From assembly GCF_036898095.1 (NCBI RefSeq), contig NC_090736.1, positions 13,963,930-14,027,929 of the forward strand: a DNA stretch of 64,000 nucleotides. Direction: 5' to 3'. The notes beneath the pieces are model-generated. The model was not told the origin of the DNA. It saw nothing but the letters and a program-made list of their open reading frames with translations, and did not search any database. The position numbers and the translations under genes were made by a program. The stretch comes from Palaemon carinicauda. Lineage: Eukaryota; Arthropoda; Malacostraca; Decapoda; Palaemonidae. Numbering within the stretch: the first letter of the stretch is position 1; each line of letters begins with the position of its first letter. This document shows, in pieces, positions 39,101 to 51,100 of this stretch.

Positions 39101-42100
39101 ATGTACTGTACTATTAAGATACAGTACAGTATATATAAAATTCAAGCCTCCAAACACACAACACATATTGTATATAATGTTTCCTTTCACCCTTAAGGGT
39201 CAAAGCATTAATAAATTTTCTTTACTAAATCCATAAGTACCAAATTCCCAACAAGCATACTTAGTCTTTTCCCTTTTATTTTCCTTGCAGTATTGTTGCT
39301 TTCATAACCAGAATAGTTGACTTGGCCTTATTATGACGGCATAATTTCCTTGCAGTGTTATAATTTCTGCCTAGCATATTTCTTTTAAGTGCCCTGTGAA
39401 TCACTTTACTTCTGTTCTTTGAAGGAGGAAAACTTCTTGTACTAATGATAAATCTGATATCATGACTCCCTCTTATACTATGTTCAACTTTCCTACTATC
39501 TCTTCTGATGCATCTGTATGGTGTTCCCCAATACAATGGTTATTGTATATTTACTAAGTTAATCCTTAAACTTGTTCGTAATGATGCTTTCAATTGACTA
39601 AGTGGAAGTTGGTACTGCTCTTCTCCCTCTTTTGTCAAGCACCCTTTTGTTGGTTCTGGACTTAATCTTTTGCTTAGCCAAGATGTACAGCTAGCTGCTT
39701 TTTCTATCTCTGACATTGGGTCTTCCATTCTCTAGGACTTTGGATTATTTCATTCTATCTTGCTTTTGATACTTAAAGGCTGGGGTCTAGCTTTAGCCAT
39801 TTCTATATTTCTAAGAAAAATATTGATATTGCAGTTGATGGCCAACATGTAAGCCCTTTGTTATCTCTGGTGGTATTTCTTGGGACTTATTTTACCTTTC
39901 CTTTATCAATGAATTTAATTTATTTTATCCATCGGTGGTTTTGGTACATCTAAGGCTGTTGTCTAACTTTACATAATGATATGATTAAGCTTATGGGTTT
40001 ACTATATCTTAATAAATGTTTAATATTGGTGTTGGTGGCCAGAATTTAACCTATTTTCTATCTCTATGGATGGTATTTCTCTGAGCTTCTTTCACCTTTT
40101 CGTTATTAGTGAACTTATTAGTTTACCATTCCTCTTATTCATGCCATTTCTGCCGAATGAACAGCTGGAAAATCTCTTAACAGAATTTTACCTAATTGAT
40201 CTGGTAAAAAGTGCTCAGTCAGATGAACTAATCCTTTTAATATAATTGAAGCTTTTATTGAACCTGAATCTTTTAACGTGATCAGATGACTTAATTACAT
40301 TTTTTCCTATTAAACCTTGCTGGCAAATCATCTTCTGAATAGATAGTAGATGTGTAGTGTTTCTATGTGGTTACCTCCGCCAACGAAGGTGGGAGGTATT
40401 ATGTTTTTGCCCCCTGTTTGTCTGTTAGTTTGTGAACAACTTCCTGGCCACAATTTTACTCGAATAGTGAAACACTTGGGGATTAATTGTTATATTGAGA
40501 TGTGGAAGTGGTTCAATTTTGAAAGTCCTAGATCATGGTCAACCTAATTTACCCTAAGGCAAGTTGATTTCAAGAAATAAGGTCTGCACTGTGAGTGCTT
40601 TTCTAGTTTGGTAATTTCTTTATCCTAGCTATTTATAGCTTGCCCTCTTGCTTGGGATGATGTTCTCATTATTAGTGGTGTTAATCTTAAATTATAAAAT
40701 GATTTATCCACTAACAGTACAATTTCCTCTACTGTTTTTTTCTCCCAAGGTAAAGTTCTATCTCCAATAAGGCTACCTCTTTAGACACTTCTGTCCACTT
40801 CTCTTATTTAAGCATGAAAATGTGTAATCCTCCCATTGCAAAGTTTAGTGATAGTTTCTGTCTCTCTGCTCAATGTTTCAGTAGTCTTATCCTGCTCTTG
40901 TTCTTCCTACGCTCATATGCCTTTTATTCTTCACTTTACCCTTGAATTGACTATTCAAGAGTTGCCTCAAACGTCACTTTGTAACCTTGCAATTTAGAAG
41001 AAATAGTTGTTCGTACTTGAATACAAACCATCATCCTTTAACAGGAGTATGATTTTAATGTTAGTGAAACTTAAGCTTGTTTGTTAAAATTTATAACTAA
41101 GGTGAAGGTAGGTATGGATGGGAGGCGGTTGGCCACACTAGTTCCTCCAGAAGTTCTGTTGCCATTTCCTTACTCTCCTGCTCTACCTGCTGAAGAGGCA
41201 CCTGATGCGTTGACCATCGACAAGTCCTTGCTTGCTGTTGAAAATCGTGGATGCTCTCCTGTAGTACAGTATTGTCGTTGCTAGCCCGAAAATTCTTAAC
41301 TTTGAAAACTTTTAAGGGAAGTAGTATACCTCTCTCTCTCCACTAAGACATCTTTAGCTGCTGCCGAACCTTCGGATGTGACACCAGCTATGCGCAAGAT
41401 GATGAAGTAGCTACCTGCAAAGATCGATTGACTAAAAACTCCCTAGACTTTGTCAACCTCTCCTCACATCCACGTGAGAGAGGCAGTGTTGTACCATCTG
41501 ACAACCCAGGCCAGGAAGGGTGCCTCCCTAGTCCCCCAGTCTTCTGACAATTCCAGAGACACATCAACACTTAGGAGGACGACAGCCCGACAAAAGATAT
41601 GTGGTTGACAGCTCGCCCAATGCTTGGTTTCTACATTCTCAGACCATGCTCCTGATCACCACGCATCAGGTTTCGTTCATCATTGCGTGGTTGGTCTTCT
41701 AGAGCTAAGACACTACACGTGAAGATACCTAGTGAAAAGACACCTCAAACTAGAGCTTCACGTAATCTTACACCATGTGATGGCAATTCTCACTTTTCGT
41801 CTAATGATAATGACTTAAGACTCACAGGGCAATCATCATTTACTTCCTGTCGGCGCTCTGAGGCTTCATATAGCAATATCACCTTGCATGGTGGTCTAAC
41901 AAGATCTAACCACGCACTGAGATGGGTCCTCTTCTACAGATCTTCCTATGCAAGAAGCCCAAAACAGAGTCAACATTCAAGTTGCTGTTATTCCTCTGTG
42001 ATAGACGTCCTGCCAAGGATGGAAGCTCGCCTTTGTCTTGCTATGGCAAGAACTTGCACGAGCAGCTCTAGATGGTGTCAATTCCCAGATCTGGTACAAG

Positions 42101-45100
42101 GAATTTACCACATTTGAATTGATTTTTATTATTATCATTATCACTTGCTAAGCTACAACCCTAGTTGGAAAAGCAGGATGCTATAAGCCCAGGGACTCCA
42201 ATAGGGAAAATAGCCGAGTGAGGAAACGAAACAAGATACTTTAAGAAAAGTAACATTGAAATAAATATTTCCTATATAAACTATAAAAACCTTAATAAAA
42301 CAAGAAGAAAAGAAATAAGATAGAATAGTGTGCCTGGGTGTACCCTCAAGCAAGAGAACTCTAACCCAAGACAGTGGAAGACCTTGGTACAGAGGTTATG
42401 GCACTACCCAAGACTAGAGAACAATGGTTTGATATTGTAGTGTCCTTCTCCTAGAAGAGTTGCTTACCATAGCTAAAGTCTCTTCTACCCTTACCAAGAG
42501 GAAAGTGGCCATTGAACAATTACAGTGCAGTAGTTAACCCCTTAGGTGAAGAAGAATTGTGTGGTAATTTCAGTGTTGTCAGGTGTATGAGGACAGAGGA
42601 GAATCTGTAAAGAAAAGGTCAGACTATTCGGTGTATGTGTAGGCAAAGGAAAGTGAATCGTAACCAGAAAGAAGGATCTAATGTAGTGCTGTCTAACCAG
42701 TCAAAGGACCCCATAAGGATCCAATAGTCAAAGGACCCCATAACTCTAGCGGTAGCAGCCTAGCTGGTTTCCTGACCAACCTACTACCAGTAAAGTGTTG
42801 CTAGTGTTGGATGGCTTTGATCCAGATATTAAATTGATTTAATTTTCACCCCCCATACCACAGCCCTTCTCCAGCCTATGTAATAAGGTGTTATTGACTT
42901 TTTCAAGGAGTACTAACTTTGACGAACATTTTCTATGGCCTAGGATGCAACTGAGAACAAGGAAAAACTCCACAGTTAGTGATTGAACAAGATCTTGCCT
43001 CCTGCACTCTGTGGACAACAAAATTTTTGTGTGCCTGAAGATGCAGATCCTTCTCCTCTACATATAGATCCAGCAGTGACTAAGTTTATGGGAGGGAGAG
43101 ACTAAACAAGGTCACAATGTTTTCAGCACTAGCTTGCTACCATGGCTAGCTTCCAAGTAACATCGTGGATCAATCACTGGTCAGGAGTGGTAGGGTACTT
43201 TGTCATGATACAGAACTTGGCTAACACAGAGAAAAGTACACAGTCTTGATCTTTTTGGGTGCCAAGGCTGTTGTTTTTACGTTTTATCAGTCTGCTAAGC
43301 AATTGGTGAATTGGGTCCTTAAACGGATAGATGTAGTAGCCCTTTGCTAGACAAAAAAAAACATGCTCTTTATGAAATACACTGGTGTTGAAGACTGTAG
43401 CCTTATTACTACAGAAGGACATAGATGCAGCAATGGAGAAGTGGAGGTGGAGAAGACAAGAGAAAATTCCCTAATCCATAGAGCAGTCACCTGTAAGGCC
43501 TCTGGTCCCTCAAAGGTAACTGGAGCAAGAGCACCAATCCCCTTTGGTCAGCTGAAGTGTGCTCTAAAGAAAAGTCCTGCAACATCCAGGGCCAGATCTC
43601 CACCTCTAGGAGGGGAGGGAAGGGGCTGCTGAGATTGCCTCGAGGGGGTTGCCTGTCTGAGAACAGGGACAGATAACCACCTTCCATTCACTGACCCTTG
43701 TCCTCCCCTCACTCCCACTGATGACCTTCAGGAATTACCATCCCAAATCCTTGAAAGACCTTGCCCTGGAGGCAAAGGTGAAGAAGTTGGTTGAGAGGAA
43801 TATTTTAGAAGTCATACGAGACATCCCAGTTCCCCCGGCTTTATAGTACAGTAGTCTTCGTAGTGGAGAGTTCAACTGGGGACTGGAGCCAGGTCATCAA
43901 TCTCTCCCCTTTCAGTGAGTGTGTTCTATAAACTCCCTTCAAGATGGATACAGCGAACAGTGGAAGAACTGCTATCTGGAAGGAAGAGCAGTGTAAGAAC
44001 AGTCATCTGGAAGGAAGAGTAAATGCTCTCTGCATCTCCGTCCATCGGGCTTATAATAAGTACTTCCCCTTCAGTCTCGGAGGAGTGGTGTACCCAGGTC
44101 AAAGTCCTGTGCTTCAGACTGGCTACTGCTCCCTGTTTTGCATGTTAATGTTCACATTCTTCTCATCTTAATGTATGTGAAAAGCATTAGTATGCTGAAA
44201 TATTTAGATGATGGCTGAATCTGTCCTGGTCATGAGTCATTTACTTCAGGATTGAGATAGGCTTCTTTCCTTGTGCACCGATTAAACCTAATTGGAAAAT
44301 GTCCAGTCTCACACCCAAGCAGAGGATGGAGTTCCTGAGTATGCTGATAAGTACTGCAGCAGCATAAGCAGACTTGCAGAGGTAGCGCGACCATTTCTCA
44401 ACAAACTAGAACTTCCAGCTCAACAACAGTGGCAGTGTCTTCTAGAACATCAATGTTGATGCTTTTGCCTCAGGGGGCTGGCTCTTCACCAGTGATTGGT
44501 CTAATTGTGTCTGAAGCAGTATAATGGTTAACAACCAGCTAGGCGCCTTACTTCCGGTCAAACAATGACGAGGACCTCTAGCCTGGTGATTGACCAACGA
44601 GGATCTCGTTAGGGAAAGTCCACTTTACTCCTCACCTTTAGAAATACTGCGTTTTACACTTGCCCAAATAGGGAACACTCTTGTATCTAAGGAACTAGAC
44701 CACGTCAGGAAGATTGTCCTTGAAAGAAAAATGTCAGCATATCAACCTCCTGGAAATGCAAGCAGCACTTCTAGCATTTCAAGCTTTCCTTCAGAGTTTG
44801 GTAATGCATTCTGTAGCATTAATGAGCGACAACACTACTGTAGTGGCCTACGTCAAAAAGAAAGGAGGCACAGATTCAGTCCCCTTGTGAGCTGGCAAAG
44901 CAGACTTACACTCGGCCATTCAACAACACTTTACAGCTGTCAACAAGATTTATTCCAAGTAAAAAATGAATGTACCAGCCTGATTTGTTCAGTTGCCAAG
45001 AACAAGTAGGAGCGGAATGGTCCCTGCATCCTGTGGTAGTAGAAAGGCGTCTTCCTCTTTGGAGTTAGCAGTAGATATTTTCTCGCCATGTAGCTGAAAA

Positions 45101-48100
45101 AAAAAAATCACAGGTATTCTGCTCACCAGTTCCAGACCCATCAGTGGCTATATTAGATGCCTGCCAACACACCCTTAAACTACATCAACGCATATCTCTC
45201 TCCTCCTTTCTGCCTGATTGGATGGGTGATCAACAGGTCGTTGACAACATTGAATCTTAGAATGACAGTGGCGGTTCCCAAGAGGCAACACACCGAATGG
45301 TATCCACATCTGCTGATGCTCCTTGCTTAGATACCGAGAGAACTACCCAGTGGCCCAACTTCCTATGTCAGCCCATTTTCAGATCTACTGAAACTCTGTA
45401 GCATCCATTACTTAAACTCTTTTCGTTCTTTTGGGGATCGCCACACAGCTGAACTATATAGAAAAAAAAGTCCCCTGTATTCTGCTCCCCAATTTCAGAC
45501 CCGTTAGCATCTATAGAGGATGCTTTCTAACACTTGGGAAAAATAGACGCATACCCGTTTCCTCATTTCTGCCTAATTGGGTGGGTGATCGACAGATTGT
45601 TGACAACATCAAATCTCAGAATGACCCTGATGGCTCTCAAGTGGCCACATGCTGAATGGTATCCAAATTTGCTGAAGCTCCTCATCTAGGTACCAACAGA
45701 ATTGCCCCAAATGGCCCAACCTCCTGTCAGCCCCCTCTGCAGAGGTACCACAACTCTGTGGCATCCCTGTTACTTTACGGGTGGCCATTATCTAGCATCT
45801 CCTCCAAGTGAAAAGTTATCTGTGAGGCACTGCACAGAAGATATTTGCCAAGATGCTGTGCAGCTGTCTACCAGGGAAAGTGGGCCATCTTCTGTGGTCG
45901 TAGCCTCTCCTATGATACTTCTCTGGTCATAGCGCCTCTGCAATTGATTGCCGACTTTCTACTTTACGTTCGTCGGAAGAAACTCCTCTGTCTCAGCAGT
46001 AAAAGGTTATTGCTCGGCCTTAAGTCAGGTTTTCAAACTAAAAGGCTTAAATCTTTCCTCTTTGTGGGAACTAGCTATGCTCATGAGGAGATTTGAGTAT
46101 TCTTCTCACTCAAAACTCCAGCGTGAGAATCTCTTAAGGTCTCAGGTTCCTCAATAGTTCCCCTTATGAACCTTTGAGACTGCCATCGGATAGGGAAGAC
46201 TATCTTGGCAAATTGCATGGCATCTCTCATATCTAGTATCCAGAGGGATGGAAGGAGGTCTCCTTTCCCATTGTCCCACAGTTCATAGCTAAAACCCCTT
46301 CTTCATCTCCTCTGTTCCGTGAGAGCACATGACATGACTTGAAGAGGATTCGGAGCTTCAGATTGCAGCACCAGAGAAACTTTCTCAGCAGCAAGATGAT
46401 TTTCAGGAATACCATCGGATTTTTTTATCCTGCAAGTGGAAGTAAAGGAAAGGATAACATGAGTGTGTGTATCAAATTGATAATATTACTTGCTACGCTA
46501 CAACCCTAGTTGGAAAAGCAGGATGCTAAAGCCCAGGGCCCCAACAAGAAAAATAGCCCAGTGAGGAAAGGAAGCAAGGAAAAATAAAATATTTTAACAG
46601 TAACAACATTACTGTGGCCGCGGGGGCATATAAAAATTAGAATAGCGCCAACGTTATCCCTGCGTGTCGTAAGAGGCGACTAAAAGGGACGGGACGAGGG
46701 GGCTGGGAACCCCCTCTCCTGTAAAAGTATCCTGTGAGACAGCAACAAAGAGATGGAGCTGGGGGGAGAGTGACTGCTCCCCGCACTCTAGTTTTGGGGT
46801 GTTTGAATGTGCGTGGATGTAGTACGATAGAGAGTAAAAGATGTGAGATTGGAAGTATGTTTAGAAGTAGAAGGATGGATGTATTGGCCTTGTGTGAGAC
46901 AAAGATGAAAGGAAAGGGTGAAGTGATGTTTGGTGAAATGTCTGGTAGAGTGTCTGGGATTGAAAGGGGAAGAGCGAGAGAGGGTGTGGCTTTATTGTTG
47001 AGTGAATGGATGACAGGTAAAGTAGTGGAATGGAAGGAGATATCATCTAGGTTAATGTGGGTAAGGGTTAGGTTGGGTAGGGAATGTTGGGCGTTTGTCA
47101 GTGCGTATGGGCCAGGTAGTGAGAAAAGTGAAGAAGAGCGGAATGAGTTCTGGAGTGAATTAACTAGGTGTGTAGAAGGACTGGGTAGAAGGAATTATGT
47201 AGTTGTTATGGGTGACTTAAATGCTAGAGTGGGTGCTGGAGAGGTAGAAGGTGTCATTGGGAAATATGGCGTACCAGGTGAAAATGAGAGTGGTGAGAGA
47301 CTGGTAGATATGTGTGTTGAACAAGAGATGGTAATAAGTGCTAGCTTTTTTAAAAAGAAAGATAAAAATAAGTATACATGGGTAAGAGTGGCAAATGGAA
47401 GAGTAGTAGAAAGGGCATTAATGGATTATGTGTTGATAACAAAAAGAATGTTTGGAAGATTGAAAGACGTGCACGTGTTTAGGGGTATGGCTAACGGTAT
47501 GTCTGATCATTTTTTGGTGGAAGGAAAATTGGTTGTAGCAAAAGAGTGGGGGAATAGAGTAGGTGGATGTAAAAGGGAGCTAGTGAGGGTTGAAGAGCTA
47601 ATAAAACCGGGGGTAAAAAGTAAATATCAGGAAAGGTTGAAAATGGCATATGACGAGGTGAGAGTAAGAGAAACTGGTAATTTAGAGGAGGAGTGGAAGT
47701 TAGCAAAAGAAAATTTTGTTGGGATTGCAAGTGATGTATGTGGCAAGAAGGTTGTTGGAGGCAGCATGAGGAAGGGCAGTGAATGGTGGACTGAAGGAGT
47801 GAAGGTAAAAGTGGAAGAGAAAAAGAGGGCTTTTGAAGAATGGCTGCAGAGTAATAGTATAGAGAAGTATGAAAAATATAGAGAGAAAAAGGTGGAAGTA
47901 AAGCGCAAGGTACGTGAGGCAAAGAGGGCAGCTGACCTGAGGTGGGGTCAGGGACTGGGTCAGTCATATGAAGAGAATAAGAAGAAGTTTTGGAAAGAAG
48001 TGAAGAGAGTAAGGAAGGCCGGCGCAAGAATTGAAGAGACAGTGAAAGATGGAAATGGAAGGTTGTTAAAAGGAGAGGAGGTAAGGAAAAGGTGGGCGGA

Positions 48101-51100
48101 ATATTTTGAAAGTTTGCTGAATGTTGAGGATGATAGGGAGGCAGATATAATTGCGGTTCCAGGTGTTGAGGTGCCAGTGATGGGAGATGAGAATGAGAGA
48201 GAGATTACAATAGAGGAAGTGAGGAGAGCACTAGATGAAACGAGAGTAGGAAAAGCATCGGGTATGGATGGTGTGAAAGCTGAGATGTTGAAGGAAGGGG
48301 GTGTGACTGTACTTGAATGGTTGGTGAGATTGTTTAATGTGTGTTTTGTGTTGTCAATGGTACCAGTAGATTGGGTCTGTGCATGTATTGTACCACTATA
48401 TAAGGGTAAGGGAGATGTGCATGAGTGTTGTAATTCAAGAGGTATTAGTTTGTTGAGTGTAGTTGGAAAAGTGTATGGTAGAATACTGATTAATAGGATT
48501 AAGGATAAAACAGAGAATGCAATCTTGGAAGTACAGGGTGGTTTTAGAAGAGGTAGGGGTTGTATGAATCAGATTTTTACAGTTAGGCAGATATGCGAGA
48601 AATATTTAGCAAAAGGTAAGGAGGTGTATGTTGCGTTTATGGATCTGGAGAAAGCATATGATAGAGTTGATAGGGAAGCAATGTGGAATGTGATGAGGTT
48701 ATATGGAGTTGGTGGAAGGTTGTTGCAAGCAGTGAAAAGTTTCTACACAGGTAGTAAAGCATGTGTTAGAATAGGAAATGAGGTGAGCGATTGGTTTCCG
48801 GTGAGAGTGGGGCTGAGACAGGGATGTGTGATGTCGCCGTGGTTGTTTAACTTGTATGTTGATGGAGTGGTGAGAGAGGTGAATGCTAGAGTGCTTGGAC
48901 GAGGATTAAAACTGGTAGGCGAGAATGATCATGAATGGGAGGTAAATCAGTTGTTGTTTGCGGATGATACTGTACTGGTAGCAGACACAGAAGAGAAGCT
49001 TGACCGACTAGTGACAGAATTTGGAAGGGTGTGTGAGAGAAGGAAGTTGAGAGTTAATGTGGGTAAGAGTAAGGTTATGAGATGTACGAGAAGGGAAGGT
49101 GGTGCAAGGTTGAATGTCATGTTGAATGGAGAGTTACTTGAGGAGGTGGATCAGTTTAAGTACTTAGGGTCTGTTGTTGCAGAAAATGGTGGAGTGGAAG
49201 CAGATGTACGTCAGAGAGTGAATGAAGGTTGCAAAGTGTTGGGGGCAGTTAAGGGAGTAGTAAAAAAATAGAGGATTGGGCATGAATGTAAAGAGAGTTC
49301 TATATGAGAAAGTGATTGTACCAACTGTGATGTATGGATCGGAGTTGTGGGGAATGAAAGTGATGGAGAGACAGAAATTGAATGTGTTTGAGATGAAGTG
49401 TCTGAGGAGTATGGCTGGTGTATCTCGAGTAGATAGGGTTAGGAACGAAGTGGTGAGGGTGAGAACGGGTGTAAGAAATGAGTTAGCGGCTAGAGTGGAT
49501 ATGAATGTGTTGAGGTGGTTTGGCCATGTTGAGAGAATGGAAAATAGCTGTCTGCTAAAGAAGGTGATGAATGCAAGAGTTGATGGGAGAAGTACAAGAG
49601 GAAGGCCAAGGTTTGGGTGGATGGATGGTGTGAAGAAAGCTCTGGGTGATAGGAGGATAGATGTGAGAGAGGCAAGAGAGCGTGCTAGAAATAGGAATGA
49701 ATGGCGAGCGATTGTGACGCAGTTCCGGTAGGCCCTGCTGCTTCCTCCGGTGCCTTAGATGACCGCGGAGGTAGCAGCAGTAGGGGACTCAGCAGTATGA
49801 AGCTTCATCTGTGGTGGAAATGTGGGAGGTTGGGCTGTGGCACCCTAGCAGTACCAGCTGAACTCGGCTGAGTCCCTGGTTAGGCTGGAGGAACGTAGAG
49901 AGTAGAGGTCCCCTTTTTGTTTTGTTTCTTGTTGTTGTCGGCCACCCCCCAAAATTGGGGGAAGTGCCTTTGGTATATGTATGTATGTAACAACATTAAA
50001 ATTAATATTTCCTATTTAAACTCTAAAAATGTTTTGTAAAGAGGAAGATGAATTAAGATAGAAAAGTGTGAACTCTCAAGCAAGAGAACTCTAACCTAAG
50101 ACAGTGGAAGACCATGGTACAGAGGCTATGGCACTACCTAAGACTAGAGAACAATGGTTTAATTTTGGAGTGTCCTCTAACTAGAAGATCTGCTTACCAT
50201 AGCTAGAGTCTCTCTTCTACCCTTACCAAGAGGAAAGTAGCCACTGAAAAATTACAATCTAGTAGTTGACCCCTTGGGTGAAGAAAAATTGTTGGTATTC
50301 TCAGTGTTGTCAGGTGTATGAGGAGAGAGGAGAATCTGTAAAGAATAGGCCAGACTATTTGGTTTATGTACAGGCAAAAGGAAAGTGAACTGTAACCAGA
50401 GAGAAGGATCCAATGTAGTATACTGTCTGGCCAGTAAAAGGACCCCATAACTCTCTAGCAGTAGTATCTCAATGGGTGGCAATCAGAAGAATTGGATCTA
50501 CCATAGCCTTCAGGAAGAACCTGTCAGTGGTGCATGTTTTTAAGGCATTAGTTTGAAAATGTTTGGATACCTTCACTGGCTACTACCTTTGGGAGTACTG
50601 TACTGTGTACCCACAGGTCCCTAGATACTGGTACCCTTGGCTCGGTGGTAGCAGCTCAACAGGTTGTGTAGCAAACCTACCTCCCTAACATGACATTTAA
50701 GTGTAGGATAAGAGAAAAGAATGTCTTGCCTTTTTTCTATTTTTATTCTGATGCAGAGGTCATGTCATTTGTTGCTGGATTGGACATTAAATGCTGGGAA
50801 GCCCCACAATCGAGCAATTTTCCTATGTAGCCTAACACCTGTGATAACTCTGTCAAAGGCATTAGGAGGTTGGCAGTAGTCATCACTTCAACTCCTTTTA
50901 CAGGTCCAAGTGCTTTGATATCCTGGGAATTAAATTAACCAGTTTGGTTGCAGGAACTTCCTCCCAAGGATGAAGTAAATTTTATTTTTCCTAACTTAAC
51001 AAACCTGAGTCCTTCAAGTTAAGCTTTTCACTTCAACTACACTGCAAGTTCTAGGTTAAGGTCATTAGCTGCTCAGTGGCCTATTGAGTGGGGCTAACCT

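Larger units (their letters stand above)
46488..50485 (+). repeat. R1 repeat, copy E, split by an RTE insertion
   Basis: R1 head at 46488-46611, body at 49987-50485. The junction sequence GTAACAACATTA is present on both sides of the insert (46600-46611 and 49987-49998) as a 12 bp target-site duplication, and occurs once in uninterrupted R1 copies. Confidence 0.9.

Noticed and set aside
39276..39728. Two antisense open frames in intron u/v
   Set aside because: No domain, no homologous copy in the window, AT-rich background.
47491..48027. 178-codon antisense open frame
   Set aside because: Shadow of the RTE-like polyprotein; composition of reversed Lys/Glu codons, no domain.
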